From positions 4,436,594 to 4,500,593 of the forward strand of contig CM035416.1 of the NCBI GenBank assembly GCA_020310875.1: 64,000 bases of DNA. Direction: 5' to 3'. How positions within the stretch are numbered: position 1 is the first letter of the stretch; each line of letters begins with the position of its first letter. Under the pieces are notes generated by a model that was not told where the DNA came from, did not search any database, and was given only the letters and a program-made list of their open reading frames with translations. Positions 11,025 through 20,500 of this stretch are shown here, piece by piece. The position numbers were made by a program, and so were the translations under genes. The stretch is from Ceratopteris richardii. Taxonomy: Eukaryota; Streptophyta; Polypodiopsida; Polypodiales; Pteridaceae.

Positions 11025-14000
11025 TTAGTGAAGCTGCTTCTTTCGTTGTCTTCTTCTTTTCTTCTTCTTACTTGATTCTCCCTCAACACTGCCCCCCTCC
11101 TGGACTCTGTCGTCCCCGACAGGCTTTTTGTGGCGACGAGTGTAGGTTTGGATGGCTTGTTGCTCTCTGTGATTTAGCAGATTAGCGTGACAAAGCATAA
11201 ACTCCTTCCATTGTTGAGACTTTACTCCATCCTCTGGCGCCTGTCTATGATCAGCAAAGAAACTTGTCTCGTAGGCCACTAGTTTTGCATTCAAATTGGA
11301 TGTCATTTTAATAAAAATCTCTGAATCCATTTCAAAGAATCCTGTAAAGAATGCTTCTTCAAAAGTCTGCATATATATCGATGGCAGAAACATGAGACGA
11401 GAAAAATGTGCCATAATAGTTAACCGGCTGGGAATAGTGGATAAATAAAAAATTAATGCCTCCGATCCTTGCGTAATGCCGATGAAGTTCAAAAATGTAT
11501 ACTGCGCATGTTGGAACACTTTTATTACCGTCAGGAACATGCTAAATATTTTATTGGTCATTTTGACTGCTAAGTCTGGAACAGTAGCATATCTGGTAAG
11601 CCAAAATTCCATGGTTTTGACCATGTATTCTTCTGTCGGTAGGTAGTTATGTGGTGGACTAGGTAATAGTGGATAATTTAACCACTGGTTATTAATGCTG
11701 CCTTGTCGCTGTCCTTCCCAAAATTGCATCCATGCTCTTCGACGTGGTAGTGGGCAAAATGATGGGTTGACTTGAAGCTCATACGGGGATGCTTCCCACT
11801 GTACCCGTAGTGTGGGGTTCTTTTCCAACAGCTTTCTTCTCCATATTGGATCTGCTGCCTCAAACTCGTCTTGAGTATATTTAAACGTGTCATACCGAAA
11901 GTAGAGATTATGATCCGGTTCCTTATTTGTCGTATGCTTTATGTAATGCCGAGTTTGTTCCTTCAATAGCCCGTATGGTACATTGAATGGCCTGAGTATG
12001 TGCTCGAGTTGCTTGCTGTCAATTTGAGCCTCTTTCATTAATTTGATGATTTGATCTTCAAATTCCGCAGTAAGCTGGGACACCAGTAGTGCCCTGTCTG
12101 CCCGACTTAGTTCTGCAATGTCTCGAATGTTAGGTTCAATGGGAACCTCCTTTTCCGCCCTTATTGGTCAATGATACGAGGGGGGAGAGAGAGGACGTAC
12201 CTCTTCCTCCACAGTAGCCGTGGTCTCTGGTGGAACTACTGGTGTCCCCTGTTTTGCTCGCTGCTCTAATTGCTCCTGAAGCTGTTTGATTAAATCATCT
12301 TTTTTCTTGTTTTCCTCTCTAGCCTTCGTAATGATTGCTTGGTGTTTAATCAGTTCCTGAGCCACAATATTCATGTGCTCTGTGTCTTCCTTACACTGTC
12401 GCAATTAGTTATTCTCTGCTTTTTTCCATTTCGTTCTGAGTGCAGCTGTGTCCTCCATATACCTCTTTTCCCAATCTGTAATGACAGCTTGCTCCTGTCT
12501 GAGCTGGTTTTCTAATTTAGTGATCTGTTCTTCCAGGTTCTTGATATTTCCTTGTTGGTCATCAGTAATTGCCAGTGGCTGATCACTAATGAGAGCTGTC
12601 ATTAACTCTTTATTTCTTTGTCGCATATTGTCAGCTTCCTCCATACTTACTTTAAGTTGAGACTCTAAGATTTTACTGCGTGCTTGAAGACGTGTCTTCT
12701 CAGTCTCACTCATCTCTAATTTCTTTGTTAATTCTTGGACTTGATCTTTCAATTTTGTCTGCTCTATCTCTAGCATACTGTTTTGTGTTTTGGTCTCTTG
12801 AAATTCCTTCTCTTTGTTCAGAGCTTGTTCTCGCACCTTGGCTAATTCTTCGGAAAGCTCTTTGCCTGCTCTTTCAAGTTCTTTCTTGTCTCGCATGGCT
12901 TGGTCGTAATCTTCATCAGCATCAAGCATCAATTGTTGTGTATCCAAAGCTGTTCTAATCATATCTTGCACAACAAGCTTGAGTTGCGCAATGTCTACAT
13001 TTAGCCATGTCTTTGCTATTGCTGGAGTCTCTCCCGTTTGCACATCTTTACCTTCTTCCACCTGGAGTGTTTCGTTATGCGGTTGTCTCACTTGCAATTG
13101 TATTCTGGGTTCTTCATTATCTCCTTTTGCTGCATCCTTTTTAGTGGCACTCCCCTGAAATGTGACATCCATTGGGGAAGGTTCTGCCACAACCCTGATT
13201 GGTGTGAAGGGTTCTTCCGTTTCTATATCATTATCTTCATTCTCCTTTTTCGAAATCTCCTCATCTGTCTTTGTGCTTGTGGTTTTCTGAATCACTTTTA
13301 TTTCTTGATCTATCGGCTTGAGGCCTTCTGTTTCTTCACCATAATCAACTTCATTTAATTCGGTCCATTGCCCATCATCTTTGGATTCGCTTCGAATATC
13401 CACATCCAACAATGATGTGTCCTTGTCTTCTTTGTCCTGAGTTGATGAATTGGAATTGTCTAATCCGATTTCGCGGTATCGGTGAACCTTAGTGAGTCTT
13501 CTTTTTGTTTTTAGTTCTTGTTGTGACTGCTGGTAATGATGACCTTGCACTGGTAAGTTTATTTGTCCTTCCGTATATTTGTGCGTCTCTTCTAGTGCTT
13601 GAGTCAATTCTTCTTCCGTTATTTGCTTCTGTCCTGCAATGGTCGCCTTGGGAAGTACATGGACTCTTTTTGTCATGTGTTCTCCTTCTTCATCTTGCTT
13701 GACTTCTCTTGGTCTTTTGGTGCCTCTCATTCTCGGCTGAGAACTGGTTTCGGCTTCTGCTCCGCTGATGGCAACCTTCTTTTTCTTAGGGACCGTTGCT
13801 GCTTTTACATATTTTGCTAGCCCTTCTGAGTTCGGCATCTCTCGTAAGCAATTTTTCATATCCAAAGCTTCATATATCAGTAATCTGAGAGCTGAACTAC
13901 CATTCAAAAATTTCTTCTGGCCCCATTTCTTCTGTGCTTCAAACAACCTTTCTTGGACATACCCTGTTAAATTGATTTTGTTTCCAATTTGCCTCATGGC

Positions 14001-14606
14001 ATGTGATAATAATTGTACTATTATCTTTTGTGGGGCCGTATACCTGTGCATGCTGGGAAAACAAAAGTGTTGATGCATTAGACGGACAACATCTTCTATG
14101 TCAATTCTGTTTATCTCCAAAAATGATCTCTTCTTGGGATCATGGCACTCCTCTTTGACACTCGTAATTCCTGTTTGATTCCATCCAAAGGCTTTATTGA
14201 TTAACTCGTGTGTGAATTGGATGGTCTTCCATGTCCCTACTTTATCCAGTACTCGGGCTTCTGGTACTGATATTTTTGTTGCGGCTGGTTGCATGGTATT
14301 CATCACCTGTGCACATCTCTGAAAATCTGGAACATATATAGGCAGTTTGAGAAATACCTCTATGCCCGCTTGTGTCCATACATCCTCAATATGAGGTAGT
14401 CCTTGTATTATTGTCTTGAAATCCTGGGACAAGATAGGAAAATAATGATCTGTATCCATTATCTTGATAGTTGCCATGAAGATTAGTTCAGCCACTGGTT
14501 GATCATCCCGGAACCAGTGACCTCTTGCTTTTGTAATGGACTCGAGTGGGAAAAGCTCGACCTCTTCCACTTGGGTAGCTTCAGAACTAGTAGATGCCAT
14601 CTGCAC
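11025..14606 (-). pseudogene. Gypsy-1 extra ORF (ORF-X), about 1,194 codons, two stops
   Basis: One continuous reading frame between pol and the 3' LTR, broken only by TAA at 12407-12405 and TGA at 12170-12168. The N-terminal part (residues 1-290) holds RGHWFRDDQPVAE, HIEDVWTQAGIEVF and YVQERLFEAQKKWG. A basic and acidic low-complexity stretch follows, then a long coiled coil (about residues 560-800, heptads such as LEEQITKLENQLRQEQ). The C-terminal domain holds WLNYP and TEEYMVKTMEFWLTRY and ends in a lysine/arginine-rich tail. All three parts recur in the same position in Gypsy-2, diverged but in the same order. I recognise no named domain. It occupies the position of env-like ORFs in Athila, but I see no signal peptide or membrane segment. 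A structural or capsid-associated role is only a guess. Confidence 0.82.
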
Positions 14607-14890
14607 TCAAGGGAGAGCATGAATTACTTGCCATACATTATCCGAAATCCTCCTTTATTTGATTGTCATAAGCTTGGTATTGCTCCGAGTGAATAGTGTC
14701 GTCCCTTTCCCGTGTGTGTGAGAAAGGTAATACCTGGATTTTTCTCATTTTTATGTATTTTTATATTTTCATCTGAAAAGGAAAACAGAAAAGTTAGTTC
14801 ATAGCCGAAGCGGTTATTAAAATTTTTGGAGTATTTTCTTAGTATATGTACAAGTGCTCTCCTATTTCTCCATTAGGAAAATGTGCTTGA

Positions 14891-17800
14891 CTATCCTGAA
14901 ATAGAAGAAGGATGTGCCGAATGCTTGGCCTTGTAATGTGGCCCTATCATGCATACTTTGGGTATTGACGATTCCCTATGTGTGCAATTGGAGGTAGTTG
15001 GCGTATGCATGCCGTTCGTTTTGTCTTTCGGTATCCAAATTTGCTTCATTGTGCTGGGCTTCGTTGTATGTTGCCCACTTCCACTGAATGTGGCTCTTTT
15101 CTTCTTGTTGTGGGTCTGCTTTATCTGATTTGTGAATCTCGGAATGGCTCGGACTGCCTTTACAGACTCCTTCTTTCTCCAATAACTCCTTTTCTGTGGC
15201 TGTTTTGCATGTGGACCATATTGGTTCTTCTTGTGCTGAGGATCCTCCCTTCGGTTCGTTTTCTTTGGAACGCAAGACTTAGGAATCCATATTTGCGAAC
15301 GATCCTGTTGAGCGGCTACGACTTTCTTTGGAATCCATATTGTAGCAACTTGTCGATGACTTCGTTGTTCAGACTGAGTTGGTTTTTGCTTTGATTGTTT
15401 GTTCTGATGTCGGTTGTGCTTCTGTCGTCGAAGATACTCCTCCACTTGATCTTTGTTTATCCACGCTTGGTTAGAGTATGGAATAGGGTATATTTTAATG
15501 GGTACAGATTTTGAATTACTCAGAGGACTAGTCTCTCTAATGCAGGGTGTTTCGGTGAGGTTGGTTTCAGATAGATTGACACTCTCATGACTTGCTAGAT
15601 CAGAACATGGTGTGCAAGCAGAATTCAAGGTGTCCGCACATACAGTACTCGATGAAGGTGTTTCTATAGTGCTAGTGATCATACATTCAGGACTTTGTTC
15701 ATTAGAATGAATTGTTTGCTCCATGCTCACAGATTTGAGTGGTCGTTCATCTAGCAGGCTGAATACTTCGCGATGTCCTATCCTGGCTGAGATGTATCCT
15801 AACGCCAATTGAATGGTCACCTTGTATTCATAAATCCAGTCTTGACCTAACACTACCTCTTCCAGTAAATCTTGGTCATGACACACTAACAGCTTTTGTT
15901 CCATAGTGTTGTTGCCAAGATGCGACGGTAAGGTGATCTCGCCTATGCATTGAGTAATTGTTCCTCCTATTCCTATCAATTGTGCCATCGATGGCCGTAC
16001 TGCCTCTTTGAGTTTTTGGGTCAAAGAAAGCTTGATGCAGCTTACAGCGGCTCCTGTGTCAATGAGAGCATTCACCAAGTGGTATTCCGTTTTTCCTGCT
16101 CCCAAATTTAAATAAGGTTGTGTTCTCTGCGATCCTAGGTTTTGAGTGGCTCTAAAATTAGCCATTGGGATGAGTTCTTCTCCTAGCCGATATCTCTCAT
16201 CTCGCTCTCTCATCCACTCTTTTCGTTTCTTTATTCTTTCCAATGCTTCCTGTCTCGCTTCCTCTCGTATCCTTTCCTCTTCTACGCGTCTATTCTTACC
16301 TTTGATTAATCGTGACATTGTTTCTTCGGTTAATGGTTCTATATATTTTTTTACTCTACACCCACTGATGTAGTTTGGTAACACATCTCCATCTAAGGTT
16401 GCTAAGCTAATGGCTCCACTTGTAGATATGCGATTAATGATTAATGGACCATATTCTCTCTTCTGCAACTTCTTAGCGTGTTGTTTCAAAGTGTATACCA
16501 AAACTAAATCTCCTTCCTTCAAATTTTTGTCCTTAATATGTGCGTCAAAGTAGGCTTTCTGTCGCCTTTTAGCAGCATAAATACCTGCTACTGCTTGTAA
16601 CCTAGTTTCATGAAGCTTTTCTATTTGGTCCAATTGAGCTGATAATTCATGTCCTGTCCACTCGTAAGTAGTTGCTACTCTCAGAGTGGGAATCAAGAAA
16701 TCAATTGGCAAAATAGCATTTTGTCCGTACACTAAGTTAAAAGGAGTAGTGCCTATTGCGGTTTTATAGGCTACTCGAAATGCCCATAACGCATGATGTA
16801 ACTGCTTATCCCAATCTGATCTACCGTTGTTAACGATTTTGGTGAGAACCGTACACAAGATTTTATTTGAACTTTCTGCTTGTCCATTTGTTTGCGGGTG
16901 ATAAGGGGCTGATTTCTTATGAGTTACTAAGAATTCATTCAATAAGGCTTCTATCACTTCATTAACAAAGTGCGTACCTCTATCACTCACAATCTCTATA
17001 GGTAGTCCAAATCTAGTGAAGACGTTCTCGAAGAGAAACTTGGCTGTGGTTCTGGCGTCATTTTTCTTTGTTGCTTTTGCTTCAACCCATTTAGTCAGGT
17101 AATCTGTTGCTACAATTATATATTCAGCATGAGATCCCTTTGCTGGTGGGTTAATAGGTCCTATAAAGTCTATTCCCCACTTCGTGAAAGCTCTAGTACT
17201 CATCATGGGTCTAAGTGGCATCTCATCTCGTCTAATAGGATATTTCGTTCGTTGACAAGTATCACACCGTTGCACATATGTTATGGCATCTTGGTGTAGA
17301 GTTGGCCACCACATTCCAGCAAAGAGGATCATTTTCACTGTTTTGTCTGCAGAGAAGTGTCCTCCTGCAGCTCCTGTGTGAGCCATCTCTAAGACAAAAA
17401 GATATTCGTTTTCATGAATGCACATTCGTAATTGGTTATCTTTCCCTCGTTTAAAGAGTTGTTTTCCTATGATGGCATAATCCTTACTCTGTTCTTCAAG
17501 AGCACGCTTCCTTGCAAAAGTAGCTCCGTCAGGGTATTCTTGAGTTTTCAAGAACTTTACTAGAGGCATGCTCCATCTTGGTGCTATTGTAGAATAGCAT
17601 AAGGTAGAGTTCTCATCTGGGATTTGTTCTTGACAGGTCTGACAGATTGATACATAGTTATGTGCATCTCTTTGCATGGTTGGCCAATATATGCCAAATC
17701 TCTTGAGTGTTTGCCACGTTCCATTTGCGTTCAAATGAGTTTTCCATTGGTTTATGTGTGCTTTCTGAAGCCACATTTCTTGTTCCTCTTCTTCCACGCA

Positions 17801-18973
17801 TCTCATCAATAATCCGCTTGAATCCTGGTGGTACAAACTTCCCGCAATGATGTGAAGGTTTTTAGTCCTCCATAAGTCTTGCGTTTGGTTTGGTGTGATC
17901 CCATCTTTAGGTCCATGTGTAAGTATAGGGATCAATTTTTCTGCCCACTGAGGACATACTTCCAGGTTAAAAAGATAAGTATCTGGCAGATCATCAGGTA
18001 CTCCTATGGGTGGTTCTCCATGGGTCATTCGAGATAAGTGGTCTGCTCTTATGTGGGTGTTTCCTTTCTTGACTATTACCTCAAAATCAAATTCCAATAG
18101 CAATAGAAACCATCGTACTAGTCGTCCTGTATTGCAAGGCTTATTGACTAGGTACAATAGGGCTTGATGATCAATAAAGAATTTGAATTTATTTGCCAGC
18201 AGGTAATGTCTGAACTTTTTGACTGCGTATACCATCCCTAGGCCTTCTCTTTCCGTGGTAGTATAATTTCGTTCCGCTTGATTTAACTGTCTACTAGCAT
18301 AGGCTATAGGGTGGTCTAATTTTCCTGTGTCAGCTGGTTGAGCTAAGATGCAACCAATGGCAAACTTGGAAGCATCCACATGAATGTGAAACGGTTTATT
18401 CCAGTTAGGGACTCGAAGGATTGGTGCTGAACTCAATCGATTCTTTAACTCATTAAAAGCTTTTTCGCATTCTTCGGTCCATTTAAACAGAGTCAATAAT
18501 GCATAAAGAGGTCTAGCAATTATGGCGTACATATGTATGAATCTTCGATAGTATCCACAATGTCCCATAAATGCTTGAACTTCTTTAGCTGTTTTCGGTC
18601 TTGGTAAATTTAAGATGACTTTAATTTTGTCTTCATCTGTTGAGATTCCGTTCTTAGAGACAATATGTCCTAAGATTTTCCCTTGTCGAACCATGAAGAC
18701 ACACTTTTCAGGGTTGAGGCATACTCGATATTGTCGACATTTAGCAAAAATCTTTTCTAGTTCAGGGATGTGCTCTGATCGTATAGCTGAATATGTACAA
18801 AGATCGTCCACGTATACCTCCATACTTTTTCTCAGGAATTCCTTGAACACATGACACATCAATCTTTGGAAGGTAGCTGGGGCATTTGTTAAACCAAAAG
18901 GCATGACTCTAAAGGCGTATACTCCCCATTCAGTTGCAAATGCTGTCTTATGTTGGTCCTCAGGAGCATCCAA
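14891..18973 (-). CDS. Gypsy-1 pol: partial RT, RNase H, integrase, second protease, tail
   Basis: Intact 1,360-codon frame. RT starts abruptly at APEDQHKTAF and keeps [11 protein letters not shown] and the active site YVDD (residues 54-57). RNase H begins FHIHVDAS (about 195) and includes YTTTEREGLGMVYA. A first HHCC-like module (H406, H413, C444, C447) is followed by a canonical one (H532, H539, C570, C573). The integrase core has D602, D664 and E700 with D-x35-E spacing, then a GPL segment (842). After a charged linker a second retropepsin-like domain follows (ALIDTGAAVS at 969-978, VLGQDWIY at 1041-1048). The tail carries three IWIPK motifs. The first codon is simply the first methionine after the deletion junction, so the true protein start is upstream and out of frame. 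Confidence 0.93.
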   Translation of the reverse strand: MDAPEDQHKTAFATEWGVYAFRVMPFGLTNAPATFQRLMCHVFKEFLRKSMEVYVDDLCTYSAIRSEHIPELEKIFAKCRQYRVCLNPEKCVFMVRQGKILGHIVSKNGISTDEDKIKVILNLPRPKTAKEVQAFMGHCGYYRRFIHMYAIIARPLYALLTLFKWTEECEKAFNELKNRLSSAPILRVPNWNKPFHIHVDASKFAIGCILAQPADTGKLDHPIAYASRQLNQAERNYTTTEREGLGMVYAVKKFRHYLLANKFKFFIDHQALLYLVNKPCNTGRLVRWFLLLLEFDFEVIVKKGNTHIRADHLSRMTHGEPPIGVPDDLPDTYLFNLEVCPQWAEKLIPILTHGPKDGITPNQTQDLWRTKNLHIIAGSLYHQDSSGLLMRCVEEEEQEMWLQKAHINQWKTHLNANGTWQTLKRFGIYWPTMQRDAHNYVSICQTCQEQIPDENSTLCYSTIAPRWSMPLVKFLKTQEYPDGATFARKRALEEQSKDYAIIGKQLFKRGKDNQLRMCIHENEYLFVLEMAHTGAAGGHFSADKTVKMILFAGMWWPTLHQDAITYVQRCDTCQRTKYPIRRDEMPLRPMMSTRAFTKWGIDFIGPINPPAKGSHAEYIIVATDYLTKWVEAKATKKNDARTTAKFLFENVFTRFGLPIEIVSDRGTHFVNEVIEALLNEFLVTHKKSAPYHPQTNGQAESSNKILCTVLTKIVNNGRSDWDKQLHHALWAFRVAYKTAIGTTPFNLVYGQNAILPIDFLIPTLRVATTYEWTGHELSAQLDQIEKLHETRLQAVAGIYAAKRRQKAYFDAHIKDKNLKEGDLVLVYTLKQHAKKLQKREYGPLIINRISTSGAISLATLDGDVLPNYISGCRVKKYIEPLTEETMSRLIKGKNRRVEEERIREEARQEALERIKKRKEWMRERDERYRLGEELIPMANFRATQNLGSQRTQPYLNLGAGKTEYHLVNALIDTGAAVSCIKLSLTQKLKEAVRPSMAQLIGIGGTITQCIGEITLPSHLGNNTMEQKLLVCHDQDLLEEVVLGQDWIYEYKVTIQLALGYISARIGHREVFSLLDERPLKSVSMEQTIHSNEQSPECMITSTIETPSSSTVCADTLNSACTPCSDLASHESVNLSETNLTETPCIRETSPLSNSKSVPIKIYPIPYSNQAWINKDQVEEYLRRQKHNRHQNKQSKQKPTQSEQRSHRQVATIWIPKKVVAAQQDRSQIWIPKSCVPKKTNRREDPQHKKNQYGPHAKQPQKRSYWRKKESVKAVRAIPRFTNQIKQTHNKKKRATFSGSGQHTTKPSTMKQIWIPKDKTNGMHTPTTSNCTHRESSIPKVCMIGPHYKAKHSAHPSSISG
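15029..15345 (-). other. IWIPK repeat tail of Gypsy-1 pol
   Basis: Three copies of IWIPK at roughly 15345-15330, 15294-15280 and 15045-15029, in a lysine/glutamine/histidine-rich tail. Gypsy-2 has a related VWKWVPK at the matching place (about 58320). The function is unknown; short repeated tryptophan-proline motifs in basic tails often bind partners. Confidence 0.6.
15760..16111 (-). CDS. second retropepsin-like domain, downstream of integrase (within pol)
   Basis: Residues about 955-1071 of the pol frame. The catalytic signature ALIDTGAAVSCI, a glycine-rich LIGIGGTITQCIGEI stretch and the closing VVLGQDWIY (hydrophobic-hydrophobic-G motif) follow the order of a retropepsin fold. The element already has an ordinary protease upstream of RT (DSGAG and MILGRPFM). 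The equivalent domain in Gypsy-2 (59097-58800) keeps DSGA and VLGQDWI, so it is a family trait. Retroviral-type proteases act as dimers, so this could be an active enzyme or a partner or regulator of the first one; activity is inferred from motifs only. Confidence 0.82.
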
Positions 18974-20164
18974 CCGTGAGGTTCGAATTCTTCATCCGGA
19001 AATACTTGTGGCATATAAGATGGATCTTGTACAGACCTCACTATTCCTTGTTTTTGCTGCCAACATTTTCTTCTCTCCTCTTCCTTCTTTGCAGCTTGAC
19101 ATATCCACAGATGAGTGTCCTCGTTCATCCAGGACTGATCACTAGAACCTGCACTATGAACCGATTGATCGTCTTCCTCTTTATGGATTTGATTCCATTG
19201 TAGAGGTGGCACATCTTGATATGTGTACGTATGTAGGTTTATCCTAGTGGTGGTTCCTGCGTGTTGTAGGTAAACTGCGTCTTTTCCCCAATCTTGTACG
19301 ACCTTTAGCTGTCTCATGAAAGGCCTTCCCAGGATCATTTCATAATTGCTTGGCCTTTCGAAGTGACATATTGTAAAGTGTGTTCGAATTCTACTCCACA
19401 CGTAGTGAAGACTACTCGTTCCAACAACCCTAAGGGTCTTTCTGTATGTCCATCTGCCATTTGTATTTTCATGCGTGTTGGTCTTAATGCTGGTTGTCCC
19501 CATTTCTCCCAAATTTCTTTGGTAGCAATGCCAACACCAGCTCCTGAATCTAGTATGGCTTTGGTAGTGTAACCCCTATAAGTAATTGGAAGGCAGGTAT
19601 TTCCTTCATCTCCCTCACTAAAGTCTCCTACTTTATCCACTGGAATTCTCACTGTGTTTACTTCATCTGCTATCTCGTTCTTTTCCTCCTTGACTTCCCA
19701 TTGATTGATTAATTTCTCTTTCAAATGTGGTTTTACCTTTAACAGTTCTTCAAATGTTAGGGTACATGGAATTTTTACCTCTCTAAGGCGTTGTATGATC
19801 TCCGATGTTTGGACTGATGGGTTCGTTTCCCGTCTCCTTATTGATGGAATGCGATACAATTCAGAATTTTGCTCGTACTCCCCTGTGTAGTTGGGCAGTT
19901 CCTTTACATCTTCCTCTCCTTTGTTACTTGCATCCATTGGAAAAATTTCTTCTGAATTTAGTTCAGGTATTGAACCCTCTATTTCATTTTCTGCTTCTAA
20001 TTCTTCAAAGGGTGGTTTGATTCCTTCCACCTTCTTCCATTTGTCCTCTTGGACTCGTGCCCATAGGTCCTTAGTCCATTCTCCTTCTACTTCGGGAACT
20101 ATGGATCCTTCCTTTCTCTCAACAACACGTTCGTCATTCTGTGGTCTATTTACTTCAGGCTTTT
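18889..20164 (-). pseudogene. Gypsy-1 protease 1, frameshifted
   Basis: The usual retropepsin upstream of RT. KAILDSGAGVGIATKE carries the catalytic DSGA, then QMADGHTERPLGLLE, and after a frameshift near 19380-19340 it resumes with YEMILGRPFMRQL. It continues to SWMNEDTHLWICQA and DEEFEPHG, where it joins RT sequence in another frame at about 18970-18980. The same order is seen uninterrupted in Gypsy-2 (63568-62885). The frameshift and the deletion junction separate this piece from the rest of pol. Confidence 0.9.
18960..18990 (-). other. deletion junction removing the N-terminal half of RT
   Basis: Gypsy-2 has about 955 bp (roughly 62885 to 61930) between DEEFEPHS and APEDQHKTAF, encoding the acidic linker, LVEAGFIYEIEHTKWVSP, VVVPKKNGK and FLDGFSGYNKV. 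In Gypsy-1 DEEFEPHG is joined almost directly to APEDQHKTAF with a frame change. I see no long microhomology at the join. Confidence 0.85.
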
Positions 20165-20500
20165 CATGAGTGTTTGTTTATACACTCTTGGAATTCTCCT
20201 TCAGAAATTCGGGTATTGGGTAAAGGCGATGCAGGTTTTTCTAAGGTTTGTTGTGCAACTTCTATCAATTTTTTACAGATTTCTAGCCTTTTTTTTTCTA
20301 AGTCGCCTCTTGGATATTCTCTCTCGTGTTGCTCTATGGTAGGTCCTGCTCTTATTTTTGCCTTATATGCCTGAATCCACATGGCTAATTCTTCAGGCAT
20401 AGGATCTGCTAACACTGATCCTACCTCTTCTTTTTTGTATTGTTCATTTTTAATTTCTTCCTTCTTTCTCTGTTCTTCTTTTGAATTTTGTTCGTTCCTT
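20165..20500 (-). pseudogene. Gypsy-1 gag-protease spacer
   Basis: Acidic and basic spacer with an 83-codon open stretch (EELAMWIQAYKAKIRAGP near its start) flanked by stops. No catalytic motif. It links the last gag knuckle region with protease 1. Confidence 0.5.

Noticed and set aside
11025..14606. ORF-X as a retroviral-type envelope gene
   Set aside because: No signal peptide, transmembrane segment or cleavage motif; the protein is dominated by coiled coil and charged regions.
16862..18130. A second, archaeal-type RNase H as in Tat/Ogre elements
   Set aside because: The stretch between RNase H and integrase contains an extra HHCC-like module but no DGS/DE motifs of a second RNase H.
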